Shown: positions 21,786 to 34,237, counted from the first letter of the stretch. The stretch is 64,000 nucleotides of DNA from Pyrus communis (GCF_963583255.1 NC_084809.1:11079997-11143996), one strand, 5' to 3'. Notes: generated by a model from the letters alone, not told the origin. Numbers and translations: made by a program.

Positions 21786-24249
21786 ATCACAGTATTTCAT
21801 TCATCTCATAACGCTTCATTTCCCACTTGTAACACAATAGGGTTACCTTGGGCAGTGTAGGAATAGTTGGTTCAATACAAACTTTGGTAAGAAGGCCTAG
21901 ATTGTAATTTCAGTTGTCCAATTAGTTCTACGTTGCCACTTGATCAACGAAACACGGTTTGATATCGTCGCTTTTCATTTATGTCGGTAGCTACCATATA
22001 AGTGAAAATATCATCGATGATAATCTCATTTCAATTCCATTTAGCTCATCCAAACTAGTATACTGGACCAAGAACTTCAAGTCTCGAGAGTAATTCGGAT
22101 TAATCTCATGAGATGGAAATGATTTGAGACAGTGATCGAGTTTAGATTCATTGTTGTGACGTGTCTTGCTCTTCTAGGGAAGTGAATCCTACGAACCAAA
22201 TGATTTGTAGTGCTTTAGGCTAAGAATAATTTGTAGTGCTCTAGGCCAAGACAGATTGATTGGCTATCTGTCGGTGTATTAGACCGTCCAACAGAGGTGG
22301 CACACCCTCCAGGGATGTTGACTCGACGTCCATTAAGTACGTCTATCCTTGCAAGCATGTTTGTAGCTGGTATGTGATCTCGTCACTTTAGCTAAATCAG
22401 AGAAATGCGTCTAGAGCAACATTCTGAAAACTAGAATTCATCTCACTTGCTTATCACACTTGTGCGGTATAGGGATTGAGATGAGACATAGTGGGCAACG
22501 TCCACGCAAATTCGCGCCGTTCTCCAGGAACGTTGACGTTCTTATCTCCCCCTAATGGCCAGAAGACTATCTCATTAAGGTGACAACCCATAAATGAGTG
22601 GTAAAGAGATCACGTGCAAGAGCTCTAAGAGAGTTAGTGTGAAGGAGAATCATGATCTACAAAAGATACACATCCTTCTTTGAGGACCCATTTTGGTACG
22701 TTGCGGCGGCGCAACTTGGCATATGGAATGCACACACAAATGCGTAAATACAAAAATCGTCAGGTTCTTACCCAGTAACCAACTGTAATGTCATATAGGT
22801 TGGGTGGCAATGGGCCTAAAGACAGACCAACATAACTATGTACAAGGATTGCATAGCCCTAGGCAAAAACCGAAAACTTGGCACTCTTACCAAAATTCAG
22901 GCGATCATTTAAATTTGCGCTTTATGATCGCTAGGCGAGGCTATTTGGGTGAACATGGGAATTCAATGTTCAATTATAAACCCAAAAGACATGCAATACT
23001 TTATTGAAAACAGTTGATATAAACTCTCTGGCATTATCCAGTCTCCCGGACCTTAAGGGATAAGTAGGGTGGTGAACCCTTAATTGGCCAGGAGGTTTAG
23101 CAATAATGTGTGTGGACAAACATGTGACCAATTTGTCGATTCATCAACCAAAACCATAAGTATTTATATGGTTTGAATTTTGGTAGGATTAATCCACATA
23201 TATTCCCTTGAATCCACTGTGAAAAAAAAGTCGTGTCGTATCTTTGTGAGGAATGATATAGAAAATTAATTTCCTTAATGAGCATGCTTGGCAAAGTGTG
23301 CTTGTAGGCACAATATCCTTACTTCAGTAAGGAGATGCATTGTAGCATCATTGTTCGACTTAAGTGTCCCCAAAGGTTGTGCCAAAGCAAGTAAACTGCT
23401 CAATCACCAGGCTCCAGGCCGGCCACATGTGGTTATTCCCAGTTGGAAAACAACCCATTGGCCCCAAATCAAAGCTTCAGGCTCATTTTTGGAGGTGGTG
23501 CAAAGATATTTCACTTTATTTTCTTCAGTGGTTTCATTTATGATCATTGTCATCTCGAATATCCTTAAAAACTCAACGTCATGGAGAATTTAAAGTCCCT
23601 TAAATGGTGATGCAGTACCATTCATACAACGAGGAGTATGCCAATGCTCTTAATCAGGTTGGATAGACCTGAAGTCGTTGTTAGAGATGTGGTTTAGGTG
23701 TAAAGTTAGTGTGCGTAGTACGCATTCATCTAGACAACTAACTTTCCCAAACTCCTACCTAATCACGTGTTTAATTGAATTAGTCACAAGTATTAAGAAA
23801 CATGATTCAATTAACTCATATTTGAGGACAATATCAATAAGATTATCCATAAGTAAAACATACACCAAACTTGAATCTAAGAACATGGAAAATGTTCACA
23901 AAGTAAACCAAAGTTACTAGGGTGGATTCGGCTAACAAGGTCATCCATGTCAAAATTTTGCTCTTCTAACAATGTTTGGTGGAGCAAAATTAGTCTCATA
24001 TATTGACTACTAGAATGGTACTCCTTAACAACATTAATAGGGGCACGAACAGGTGCATAACCAATGATCTATTTCATCAAGACGGACGTAGATTCTGCAG
24101 GATTAAGGTTTAGGAATATTATCCCTTATTCTTGAAGCTTTAGGTCTTAGGTGCCAAGGATCACGCTTCGGGCATTGCCACACCTTGGCAAGCCCTGATT
24201 CTACCATATGTTGTAAAAGAAAACTCCAAATTGGATTGTAAGAAAGTAT

Positions 24250-24700
24250 GCCATTCGGTGTATCCCTGCCAAAGCAGTGCATCACCATTCGGTTAGGCTT
24301 TAACCGAACTGGGTCGAGCCATTTGGTAGACTCCAGCCGAACTGGGTCCATACCTTTCTCTCACATTTGTGGTAGTAATCAGATCCGAGAATTTGGTAAA
24401 CTTCCTTTTTCTACACTGCTGCTTAAGGGGCGAGTTAGAAACATGGAAGGACGAGAAAAGTATTCTCTAGTCAAAATTCGATCAGATTTATAAACTTTAG
24501 AATTGTACTCATTCATGGACGTAATCACGATGTGCTTCAGGCAATGTCTTTCATGATTAGATAGTCCGTAGGAGCGGACCAAAGAGCCATGGAATCCTTG
24601 ATCAGGAGATATTTCCATTTGTAATGCTTCGGGCACAAGTCTTCGAATGAAGATCATGGCGATGGCTTATTTAGCTCTTTCTTGCCATTGTTGGCATCAA
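24250..24700 (-). pseudogene. Copia gag-like remnant
   Basis: On the minus strand PEALQMEYLLIKD-like sequence, EYNSKVYK and, in another frame, LENTF followed by KKEVYQILGSD line up with the copia gag series (ALWNNLKERY, EYNSAMYKI, LEKTFSTF, YSELISCLL). The order is right and it sits between the primer site and the RT, but frames change repeatedly. The identification rests on order and short words, so it is moderate. Confidence 0.6.
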
Positions 24701-25364
24701 TGGTTTCTCAACTTCTTGATGGTCAAGTGGAGATTCACGTCTTGTACCCCACATAAAGTGGTTTCTATTAAAAACGTCCAAATCAGGAAAATCGAACTTA
24801 TTACGGTATGACAATCCACTGAATGGAGGGAATAAGATTGTGATTGGTGCTATAAAAAGGAACCATCCATAAGCATTAAAGTTAGAACCTTCGAGTTCTA
24901 AGACATCGTTTTCATCAAAAAAGTCAGGTTTTCATGGGTGTATTGTTTTATGAAAACTTCGGGTTTCACAGGCACTAAATTTGAAACTACAAGTTCAATT
25001 TAGTTTATGAATGTTTAGTTCATAAAAGCGAGGTTCCTGCAAGAAACACAAAATGCAATATACAACTAAGTGTAGTGGATTTGAGGTTCTTCGAGAACTC
25101 AAGTGTGAGAGCTTCGTTACTACAAAAGTATGTGACGATTCAAAGTATAAAAAATAAATTATTGAATCGTTAATGGCCAAAAGTGATCTTTAGGTCAATA
25201 ATTTTGGATTCATTATCAGATTAATGGATTACAGGTCACTTTTAATTAATTCAATAAATCGAGTCATACAGGGTTGATTGTAGAAGCTAAATAATATTAG
25301 AATAATATTATCGGGTCGAAAATATAGTCCCAAAAAATATTTGAGCTCGGGTTGGGTGCCTTGA

Positions 25365-25800
25365 GTGAAAGGCAAAGCCCAAAAGGGGCCTCGGATATGG
25401 GCTGCAAGCCACGGGTCAGGGGGTAAAGCCCCAGCCATTAAGGCTAGCGTTTTGGACCAAAAAGGTAGGCACGGGAGCAAGCCTAGCAAGTTTGCTGGCC
25501 TGATAATGCATGGGAAGCCCAGCCGAATGGCTAGCATCAAATTGGGCCATAAGGATGACCTAGTAAGCAGCGCGGGCTTGGTGCTAGCAGTCCAGTGGCA
25601 TGCGGGACAAGGGCCCAGCAAGTATGATAGCTTGTTGGCATGGGCCGAGAGCATATGAAGGTCCAAAAAGGAAAGTTGTAGGCTTTCTTGATGAATGTAG
25701 GCTACGGGCCCGAGTTATCCCAACCAGGGCGAAGGCCTAGGGTGACCATCTGCTCGTAGCAAGGTTGTTGTCAAGGTCCATGTGAATGCAGCAAAGCTCA
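25365..25800. other. GC-rich stretch in the copia leader region
   Basis: Within an otherwise AT-rich element, 25365-25800 is GC-rich and open on both strands (97 aa on +, 145 aa on -). It is full of GGGCC, GGGCTTG and AAGCCC words. It has no domain I know. A similar GGCATGGG/GGGCCTTG style occurs at 57930-58100 inside the LARD. It may be a leader or an insertion. Confidence 0.4.
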
Positions 25801-26002
25801 GAAGGTTGCTACCCAGTTTGTGCGACAAGGAGTGGTGCCATACCAAATCCAAATTCCCAAAATTTTTCGACATAGGTAGGGTTTAAGAAACCCTAGAATT
25901 GCTTCTAATTTAATTTGATACTTTGACTCACATATTCCACATAACAATTTTATTGTGCGATGCACGAAACAAATATATATATATATTGACAAATATATAA
26001 AC

Positions 26003-26008
<6 letters not shown>

Positions 26009-26046
<38 letters not shown>
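26009..26046. repeat. (AT)n microsatellite
   Basis: A pure AT run of 38 bp, preceded by broken AT words from 25972. Confidence 0.96.
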
Positions 26047-26048
<2 letters not shown>

Positions 26049-26387
26049 GAAGGAAAATATAAATATAGGGGGTTCATGCATCATAGTGAATGTTTTCATG
26101 CTTCATGGTCGTTTCAAATATCTTATTTTATTTTAAGCATACCTGATTGGCAGAAAACAACAAAAGCCTTTGATTTTGTAGAAGATCCTTCTCGGAAAGT
26201 CGGAATTGCATCTCCAATGCGTTGTATCACATTCAACACAAAAATAAATAAATAAATTGAATCAATAGCATGTAGATCCATTCAATAAAATAATAAATTA
26301 ATCATAAAATGAATGATTAAAATGCAATGCTCCCCTGATTGAAGAATAAACTCTCTTTAGCGCATCGTCAAAAGCATGCTGATAACA

Positions 26388-26479
26388 TGTTGTAGGCATA
26401 ATTTACTGAACAATTATGGAGGCCATATGGAGAGAGAGGGTGCGGCATATAGAGAGAGAAGAGAAAGATGTGTAATTGT
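26388..26479 (-). repeat. Truncated 5' LTR of the minus-strand copia element
   Basis: TGTTGTAGGCATAATTTACT... matches the first 92 bp of the 19817 LTR with 5 differences, and similarity stops abruptly after GTGTAATTGT. Just to its left GCATGCTGATAACA is the primer-site complement. Confidence 0.85.
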
Positions 26480-26770
26480 TGCCAAAAGGTGAGAAAATCC
26501 AAAATGTAGGTTTTGATTCCGTTAAGAGTAAAAGAGCTGATAACATGTTGTAGAGGAAAATAATTTGAGATGGAATGAGAGAATTTTGTTAGAGAATTTC
26601 GTAGTGTTACACTATGAGACACAACGACTTTTATATAGTGTGTGGTTATCTTGTCAAATTACACAAATATCGTTAATTTAATAGAGAAAACCAATTGCCT
26701 AATCAATTGAAGAATAAATGACTTGTTCATTTGATAACCAGTGATGTACAAACATATATGTCCTTCAACA
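26480..26770 (-). mobile_element. Leader and LTR of a second copia family fused to the first
   Basis: After the break at 26480 there are about 65 bp of leader ending AGAGCTGATAACA, again a primer-site complement, followed by TGTTGTAGAGGAAAATAAT... ending TCCTTCAACA at 26770. These are the TG and CA ends of a 226-bp LTR on the minus strand, clearly different in sequence from the 19817 LTR. TTATATAGTG inside it could be a promoter. The arrangement suggests recombination or a nested insertion and deletion between two copia elements. Confidence 0.75.
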
Positions 26771-26897
26771 AAAAGTTATTTAATATTTTTTTCCTTAAAA
26801 AAATTAAATCTTTTCGCTAGCAAAAGAAAAAACGCTCTATCTTTTCAACAACAAAAATTTATTTTATTGGTTTTATTTAGTTGGTAAGAAATCTAAT

Positions 26898-27065
26898 GTC
26901 ATTTAGTACTATGGTCTAATGATATTTCTCTTCACTTATAAATAAGAGGTCTTAGGTTTGATTCTCGCTAAATATGAATTTAAACAATATTATTCTTAGC
27001 TTATTGTGAGGTTAAGTCTACTCTCTCCCTTTTAATGTAAATAATATTATTTGTTTAAAAAACCT
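26898..27065 (+). mobile_element. SINE, plus orientation
   Basis: TAGTACTATGGTCTAATGAT, TATTTCTCTTCACTTATAAA, GAGGTCTTAGGTTTGATTCT (B-box-like) and TTGTGAGGTTAAGTCTACTC follow one another and end with GTTTAAAAAA at 27062. This matches the minus-strand SINE at 18173 in order and length. AAATCTAA occurs near both ends and could be part of a target-site duplication. Confidence 0.75.
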
Positions 27066-27069
27066 AAAA

Positions 27070-27760
27070 TCTAACAAACAATAGTTACTTTATAGAGGCC
27101 CTTTCCCAAATTAACATTAGTCGGATCCTATCATATGGTGGCAACTACTAGTCTATTTATGGAGTCCCTCCTTGTCATATGGATAACGCCGAATAATTTC
27201 AATTCACTATTGTATTTAACAAATCGGAATAATATTGAAAGGACAATTCGAAATATATATAATAGTTCAACAAGCTGTCTTCAACTTCAAGCGGTGCCAA
27301 TACGAAGAAATAAAATAAACAAATAAAAGGGATTATGCCAAGTTGGCCAAAAACTAATCATCTGATTCCGTGTTAAATTTGTCATTTGATCAAAGTTGTG
27401 ACTTTAAATAATAATATAATACGTATACAAGGGTTCGACTGGTTTTCATCATCGGTTTTGGTTTTGGTTTTGCGCTTTTGGTTTTGGATTAGCATACCAA
27501 ATAATTGGAGGTAGAATGTCTGTCCCACATCAACATTTTATATTAATTTTTTAATAAAGATAATAAGATAAAAAATAATAAAAATATAAAATATTAATAT
27601 GATTTAACTGTGACTGCATAAATAAAAAAGAATAAAAAGGGCACAGTAACAAAATGACAAACAATCCGCCTCCCAAATAATTTGGACGCAAAAAGAAAAG
27701 GGAAACGTACAATTTGTAGTTTGTCATTCAACTAATAAGACTAATAATTCATCTCGTATC
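27070..27760. repeat. Segmental duplication, copy A' (partner 9940-10640)
   Basis: Matches the partner from CCCAAATTAACAT through AGAAATAAAATAAACAAATA and TTTGTAGTTTGTCATTCAAC. It holds one unit where the partner has two, extra sequence near 27150-27200, and the MITE at 27507. Confidence 0.85.
27507..27674. mobile_element. 168-bp MITE (GGAGGCAGATTGTCTG family), 8-bp duplication
   Basis: The left end GGAGGTAGAATGTCTGTCCC is an imperfect inverted copy of the right end ending ACAATCCGCCTCCC. AAATAATT stands on both sides (27499-27506 and 27675-27682), and once at the matching empty site 10334-10341. The 8-bp duplication points to the hAT superfamily. A better-kept member of the family is at 50061-50266. 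Confidence 0.9.
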
Positions 27761-29226
27761 AAATTCTAAATCTACAAACTCCAAAGCCGTGGGGCCGTTG
27801 TTCTGACTTTGGACCGGTGACAACCCCACTCCCAATTTTCTAGCCTTCCTCCCACATCTTCTCATGGATTGTTGCATATCTATTTTTCATCTAAGTATTT
27901 CTGTCAATAGAAAACAAAAGTCCACTTGCCAACTTGATTAGAGTATCCATATACCTTACCGTATTAACTTGCTTCTTGATAGTTGTTAAGGAGTTCATTT
28001 TTAATTTATTTCGTGGCCGATTCACAAAATCAGATTTATAATCGGAACAGTTAGTATTATAAATCACTCTAGAGAGACATGTCTAAAAAAAAAATGAATA
28101 ACATATGAGATCATATATAGTTTTAATTATTTATTTGTTATCATTGACTGAGCATAAGTTTTAATTATTTTTTTGTAGAAATGAACTTTATAAAGTAATT
28201 TGTAATATAAATGATTTCGATTTTAAACACGAAATATATGTGAATCAAATATGAAATAAATTGAAGAGAAACTCTTTTTGAATCTTAAGCAGCCAAGCTG
28301 CTCTCTATTTATATGGTGTGGTGACTACCTAGTTCTACCTAGTAATCATTTTATATGTGTCAAAGGATTATAAATAAAAAGAAGCAGTTATGCCAATGTC
28401 AATTGTGAAGCGTGTTGGAAGTGCACGAGCTCATCTACCTCCTCCAAGTTCCAGCCCTGCTGGCTAGCATTCAGTGTACCTTCAGGGATCCATCCTCCCA
28501 CATATTAATATATTATTAAAATGACTTACGAATATGCATTTTGTTTCCATTCCACGTTGGAGGAATTTGCAATTAAGTAATCTTGTAAATTAAATTTTGT
28601 GTTAATTTGATTTAAGAGCAATAGTGACAAAACTGAAGCATAATATTATGCTGCATTTGCGTTTGTCTAGTGACAGTTAGCATGTGACAAAACATACATT
28701 TGAGAGAACGGATAAAGAACATCCGAAGGGAAATACCTACTTTAAAATAAATTATTTTTCAAACGTTTTGTTGTTTGATCCAACTAAAAGCCAGTTGGAT
28801 ACATTGTGAAGTAAAATGAAAATAGATTTCTGTATTCGGACTAATTGTGGTGAGTTATGAGAGGTTTTTAATACAGGAAATGATTTTTCTCGCACGGTTA
28901 CATTTACATACGTTTATTTCTAAATTTTAAACTAATAAAATTATAATTAAAAGATGAAAATAAAAGAGTTGTGTAGAAAGAAAAACATTAATGTCTTTTA
29001 CATCCTTTTTTAATGCTCGTGTGGTATTTCTAATCCTTTTTATTTAACTTTTCGTGATTTATTTTTCCATTATTTAACCAAAGTTCATTGGAATTTTGAA
29101 ATTCCTCACCCAACCTTTACTAATCTTAGAGAATTAAGGCCGAGTTAATAAAGAATGGGCCCTAAAATTTTAGATAGATTACATTACAAATGCACTCTAT
29201 ATCCCATGAGCATTGAAAACCTGTAA
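27761..29226. other. Intergenic, no gene seen
   Basis: 27980-28140 is weakly similar to 12050-12190 (continuing the duplicated segment). The rest is AT-rich with no coding frame or repeat structure I can support. Confidence 0.5.
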
Positions 29227-30205
29227 GGGGGCGTTTGTTTGTCCTTACTAACTCGGACTGGACTGGACTGGACTAGCTATTAGTCCAATACTGTGTTTGT
29301 TCCATGCTGGGACTAACATTAATGAGACTAAAGGGGACTAGCATGGACAAAACCCTTCACTAAGAGGTCTTAGTGAGACCCCCCAATAACCATGGGACTA
29401 GCTAAGACTATCCTCTATTTCTCGTCCTTATCATGCTCAACGACCACTCCCGACAGACTCCTCGTCATCGCCGGTCACCTAGATCAATCATTAACTTCCC
29501 GACTCTCTTTCAGATCCATTTCACAACCAACTTTCATATAAAATATACCAAATTGAAGCTGGGAGTGACAAGATTACGATTTTACTTGAATCGATGCCAA
29601 AATGTGGTCGAATATGGCCGGAAAATGGCCTGGAAGTCTCGGCCTGTTTGGGCTTCTTCAAATCCATGACAAATTCGAGCATGCAAAGCTAAGATCTCGG
29701 TCCAGGGATGGTGATGAATTTTTTGGCGGTGCTAACTTCATCCAATTTAATGAGGGTTGGCCAAAAAACACATCAGGAAACCTGCAACTCGTCGGGAAAA
29801 TTGGAGCCGTGAGGTTCCGTTCGAATAACGCATAGCTAGAAAGGGAGGGATGACAGAGAAATAGAGACTGGAATCAATAAGGAGTTTGACCAGGAATGAG
29901 AAAGAGACATGAATTGAGAGGTCTGAGAGGAAAAAAAGAGGGAGAGGGTGGGATGATGAGAGAAGAGGAAAAGAGTGGGACGGAAATGGTAGGAAAAGAT
30001 GGAGAAAGAGATAAGATCATAATAAAATATTAATAATTTATATATTAAATAAAATAATATTAGAATTTGTTATTATCCAGCTTCTTAGTCCAATACTGCA
30101 CTAAACGCTTCACTAAGTTAGTCCAGTTTAGTCTAGTCTAAGCCAGTCCAGCTTAATCCTTGAAGCTAATCCAGTCCGAAATAGTTCGGCGCAACAAACG
30201 CCCCC
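29227..30205. mobile_element. PIF/Harbinger-like non-autonomous element, TAA duplication
   Basis: The ends are GGGGGCGTTTGTTTG and CAACAAACGCCCCC, inverted copies, flanked on both sides by TAA (29224-29226 and 30206-30208). A 3-bp TWA duplication and this type of end are characteristic of PIF/Harbinger. Subterminal GGACTGGACTGG / CCAGTCCAG words occur at both ends. The 979-bp interior holds two short + frames (29433-29669 and 29602-29835) with no transposase motif; they may be captured sequence or chance. Confidence 0.85.
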
Positions 30206-30907
30206 TAAACGTATTTGCAAATTCCTATTTTGAATAAGTCATTTAAAAATTTCAATGCTCATACAGGACATTTTTATCTAACATCTTGTTATCTATTCCT
30301 TATTATTTGACTTCAATCACTTAAGAGAGAAATGCTTAGGAAACTTTTAAAAGTGAGGTTCTCTATTAACTCTTTGTCATCCCATATTTTTTGCACAATA
30401 TTTTATAATATTAGCATGAGAATTGACGTTAAACTGTGAAATACCAGAGAATCATAGAAATTCCCACTTAAAAAAACATATTTTTAACATTTCTCAATTT
30501 AATTAAGAAGTCCGTTACTTAAACACAACATAATGATTGCTTGAACAAGGTGCTTCTTTCATGCCATGTGGTATTTCTATTGAACCAAAGGCATACCATA
30601 AGCTTACAAGTTATATGAGTCAGATAATCAAATCTTAATCATAATAACAATATCCAACCAAAAATCCGGTAGAAGCGTGGGCAGGATGGGACATATATCC
30701 CACATGGTAGGAAAGGGGTTTAACATACACCCCACGTAATAATAAGCACCCAAGTAAGTTGATGTGTAGAAATTACTTTGCTTTATAAGAATTAATTGTT
30801 TCATTTTAGGATAATGCTTGCATCCCCTACGTGGGGATTGGGGATGCACGTATCCCCCATTTGTAAATACCATATTTTGACTTAATAGAATCAATGATCA
30901 GAACTTT
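30206..30907. other. Intergenic, no gene seen
   Basis: AT-rich. A short foldback GCATCCCC...GGGGATGC lies at 30820-30850. The minus-strand frame 30628-30894 has no recognisable content. Confidence 0.5.
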
Positions 30908-31077
30908 CAATTTATTAATCTTCATTTGAAAATTGTTCATACAAAAAATCTTTCAAATTGGAGATTATTTAATCATTGTTGATCGGAGCATGCAATTTAT
31001 GAATCTTCATTTCAAAATTGTTCATACAAAAAACTTTCCAATTGGAGATTATTTAATCATTCAAATGCATCAGATAA
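30908..31077. repeat. 85-bp tandem duplication
   Basis: CAATTTATTAATCTTCATTT at 30908 recurs at 30993 as CAATTTATGAATCTTCATTT. Both continue through TTGTTCATACAAAAAA and TTGGAGATTATTTAATCATT. A diverged relative is seen at 48735-48800. Confidence 0.93.
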
Positions 31078-31290
31078 ATGAGACATTTCATCATGAATAT
31101 GCTACTTGGTACCCATACAGTCGACTTGTTCTATACATTTGAATGACTAAATGATTTCTGATTGAAATGATTTTTTGTAGGAGTGATCTTCATATGAAGA
31201 CTAAAAAGTTAATCACTTTTGATTATAAAATTTGTACGGCTAAGATACGTTATTCACAAGAAAGGAATAAGCTCTTCCTAGAAAGGGATC

Positions 31291-31500
31291 ATTTTTTCTC
31301 ATCATCATAAACTATGATGTATGCTCACCATACACCTACTCATCTGCTATGTGTCATTTCGCTTAATCTTGGTTAATTATTTTCAAAATTGAAAAAGTAA
31401 CATTTCCTGTGAAAGTTAACTAGAGTTACATGAAAGGACACATGACAGATGATTAGGTGCATGGTGGGCATGCATCAAAGTTATGGTGGTGAGCAAAAAT
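31291..31500. mobile_element. 210-bp MITE with ~60-bp inverted ends
   Basis: ATTTTTTCTCATCATCATAA, CACCATACACCTACTCATCT and ATGTGTCATTT on the left pair with AAAGGACACATGACAGATGA, TAGGTGCATGGTGGGCATGC and GGTGAGCAAAAAT on the right. No coding capacity. Target-site duplication not identified. Confidence 0.83.
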
Positions 31501-32817
31501 ACAACAGAGTGCAAGTAGTATACTTCATTTTATTCTTCTATTACTGCCACTATTTTGTATAAATAATGGTGAATATTTCTATCAAATATCACATGGAAAA
31601 TTTAAGCAATTTACATGAAAATGAATTTACTGCTGCTATACTGGCTCGGTTCAGTAATACTAGCGTATGCCTGTGAATATTTTTTATTTCGTTTTTAAAA
31701 TGGGAAGGACAGAGGGGGAGAAAGTGGGAGTGGGAGTGGAGAGAGAGGTTTTTATTTATTAATATTAGATATAATGCTAAAATTACATGTAGTGAGGCTT
31801 AATTACAAAACTGTAAAATTTGGTTTTATGAAATTACATTACTATTCAATTTTTTATTTTTTATTTTTATAATAAAAGACTAAATAATATTTTCACCATC
31901 TTTTAATTGACAAAGAGAATTCTACTAATATATAGTTTAGATATTCATAATAATAAAAAGTAAATTTACACATAAGATTTCATTGAATATAAATTTATAA
32001 ATCCAAAATTTTGTTCACCTAAATTCATTTTCGAAAAAGCTTCTCCTTGGACTACAAACCAGCTCAATCCCATTCATAATCAATTTATTATCTGTTAGAT
32101 AATGCTAGAAAGATGAAAATTTTAAATCAAATAACATAAATATTAATAACATACACATCATTTGATTTGAAAATTTAATTTGAAAATTTAATTTGAAAAT
32201 TTACGCTGGCTATCGCATCCATAATCCGTGTATGGGCAAGTCTACACCTAGGGGTCCCACACCCACGTCTTTGTAAAAGACACTTTTGTAGAATTGTCGT
32301 TTAGTTTTTCTAATGTTTGATTCTTCATATTTCATGTTCTGGCTACAGGATTAGAGCTGACACATGAACCTCCTTTTCCCTTGTAATTAAATAAAAATTA
32401 TACATTATATTATTGATCTTTAACCCATTTAAGCGTAGAGCTTGGGTTACAGACTGTAATCATGTACGGATTGAGGCAAACTTTATATTGGTTCATTATT
32501 TTGAAGGACCCCGATTGTTGATTATTTTATAGTCGATTGAAACAACTATCTTTGACGACTTGACCGTATGCTCTTTATCTATGCATACATATATCGAAAA
32601 AGCAATCAATCCGTAGATTCTTTTGTTTCATTTGGGAAAGAAAGTTATGCATCAATGGTGATCTATAATATTTCTCCTTCAATTTCAAACCTTACACATC
32701 CACAATGGTAAATTATGACTTTCGGAAATTTTCCTTTATACCTGCCTAGGATTTGAATTATTTTGGTTGACTGGGTTGTTTATATATAGGTAAAACAAAT
32801 AACACACGTTAGTTTTA
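31501..32817. other. Intergenic, no gene seen
   Basis: AT-rich. A GA-rich stretch lies at 31705-31748, and a short triple repeat of TTTGAAAATTTAA at 32165-32202. Confidence 0.5.
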
Positions 32818-33166
32818 GGGCTGGTTTGGTATTGCTGTGCTTTGAAAAAAAGCTGCTTCTGCTGTGCTGTGAGAATAAGCAGCTGTGAAATAAAGCAGCA
32901 GAATGTTTGGTAAACTTTTTTGTAAAAGTGCTTTTGAAAAAAAAAAAAAAACAGTATTAGAGTGTTTGGTAAACTTTTATGTAAAATAGATGTGAAAAAA
33001 AAGCCGGTTTTTCAAAACTAGGTTTTGCAGCTTCTTGTTTTTGGCTTTTTTTCATCCAAAACTGTGAAAAAAAGCTGAAGCTGATTGTTTACCAAACACA
33101 AAAATAGCTCCTAGTTTTTTTTTATAGCAGTTTTTTTTCAGAATCACCTTAGTACCAAACCAGGTC
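32818..33166. mobile_element. 349-bp MITE with GGGCTGGTTTGGTA ends
   Basis: The left end GGGCTGGTTTGGTATT pairs with the right end AGTACCAAACCAGGTC. Interior words are inverted too: AAAGCTGCTTCTGCTG against AAGCTGAAGC, and TGTTTGGTAAAC against GTTTACCAAACA. I could not confirm a target-site duplication. This looks like the abundant hAT-like short elements of Rosaceae, from memory rather than comparison. The minus frame 33052-33375 overlapping its end is a by-product. Confidence 0.78.
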
Positions 33167-33379
33167 TTATTACCATGGCTGGCAGCTGGTCGCAGGTTCT
33201 TATGAAAGTAACTTTCTTTAGAAGTCAACAAAGGCTTCGCAGGTCGTGTGTTCTTCACACTCTTTCTACTGATTAAATTTGACCAACACAAACACAACGT
33301 TGCTTTTGTTGAGTTATGAAATTCATGCACATCAGAAGCATCTGGATGGACGTGATCAATTCTGCATGCACGCATGAAT

Positions 33380-34237
33380 AGGGATGGGCAATGGTTATTG
33401 CAGACAAGGAAACACGGTTATTTACTCATAACCGTTTATGTTCATATCCACATAATCATTTATCCGTTGGGTAATTGTATAAACAGTTATATCCATACTC
33501 ATAATCGTTTACTCATAACTATTTACCCGTTTACTCATTTTTGAACCCGTTTATCCTTTTTTGACTCATTTATCCCTTTTTTCTCTACATGTTTTTTTTT
33601 TTAACAACATGAAAATTACAAAAGATAAATTTGTCATAATTTTTGTTGTCTGACAATTAAACACCATTATAAATACATATTAACATACATTTTTCTATTT
33701 TAATCATTTAAGTCCTCATATAATTGTAATAATTGAAATAATAGTTTACGAACGATGTTGAAATAATAGATTGAGCATCACCTCTTAAAATAGCCCTTGC
33801 CGACCGAGTCTGAGCAGTCAGATTTCGATCTTCAGATGGGGCATCAGCTTGCTCACCTATGACCAACAGCTTCTGAAACTCTGCACCATCTGTGATTAGT
33901 GTTGTTGAAATTTGAATGTGTAAATCCCCATACTTGCTTATGGTAACATTGAGCAAGACACATATTAAATTAAATAGGTAAATGGATATTTGTTATAATT
34001 ATAGGCAATACTTATAATTGATAGATACCAGTTATAATCGTGGATAATACCCATAACTGATGGATACTCGTTATAACCGTGGGTAATACCTATAGTAGCC
34101 CATTTAAATTTCAAGGATAAACGGTTGTACTCATAACCACTTATTTGTCTAAACGGTTTCATATAACCGTAATCGTGAACTTTAAATGAACGGGTAACCG
34201 CGGTTACTCAAACACATGAGTATTTTACCATCCCTAT
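33380..34237. mobile_element. hAT-like non-autonomous element, 858 bp, GCATGAAT duplication
   Basis: The ends AGGGATGGGCAA and TTTTACCATCCCT are inverted copies at the tips. GCATGAAT occurs at 33372-33379 and again at 34238-34245, an 8-bp target-site duplication as in hAT elements. Many ACGGTTAT, ATAACCG and CCGTTTA words near both ends look like subterminal transposase-binding repeats. The interior has no transposase frame, so it depends on an element elsewhere. Confidence 0.88.

Larger units (their letters stand above)
19817..26479 (-). mobile_element. Old minus-strand Ty1/copia element, right LTR truncated
   Basis: A 274-bp LTR lies at 19817-20090 and is followed by CTCCCCCTTGA, the complement of a polypurine tract. 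The LTR start recurs at 26388, preceded by GCATGCTGATAACA, the complement of a primer site. So the element reads right to left. On the minus strand there are gag-like remains (24250-24660), RT (21270-21780) and the pol C-terminus (20530-20600), all full of stops and shifts. The first 92 bp of the LTRs differ at 5 positions, then the right LTR is replaced by other sequence. Confidence 0.85.

Noticed and set aside
25229..25666. 145-aa minus frame, and 97-aa plus frame on the other strand
   Set aside because: Both strands are open only because the stretch is GC-rich; no domain, and it lies in the leader region of a dead copia element.
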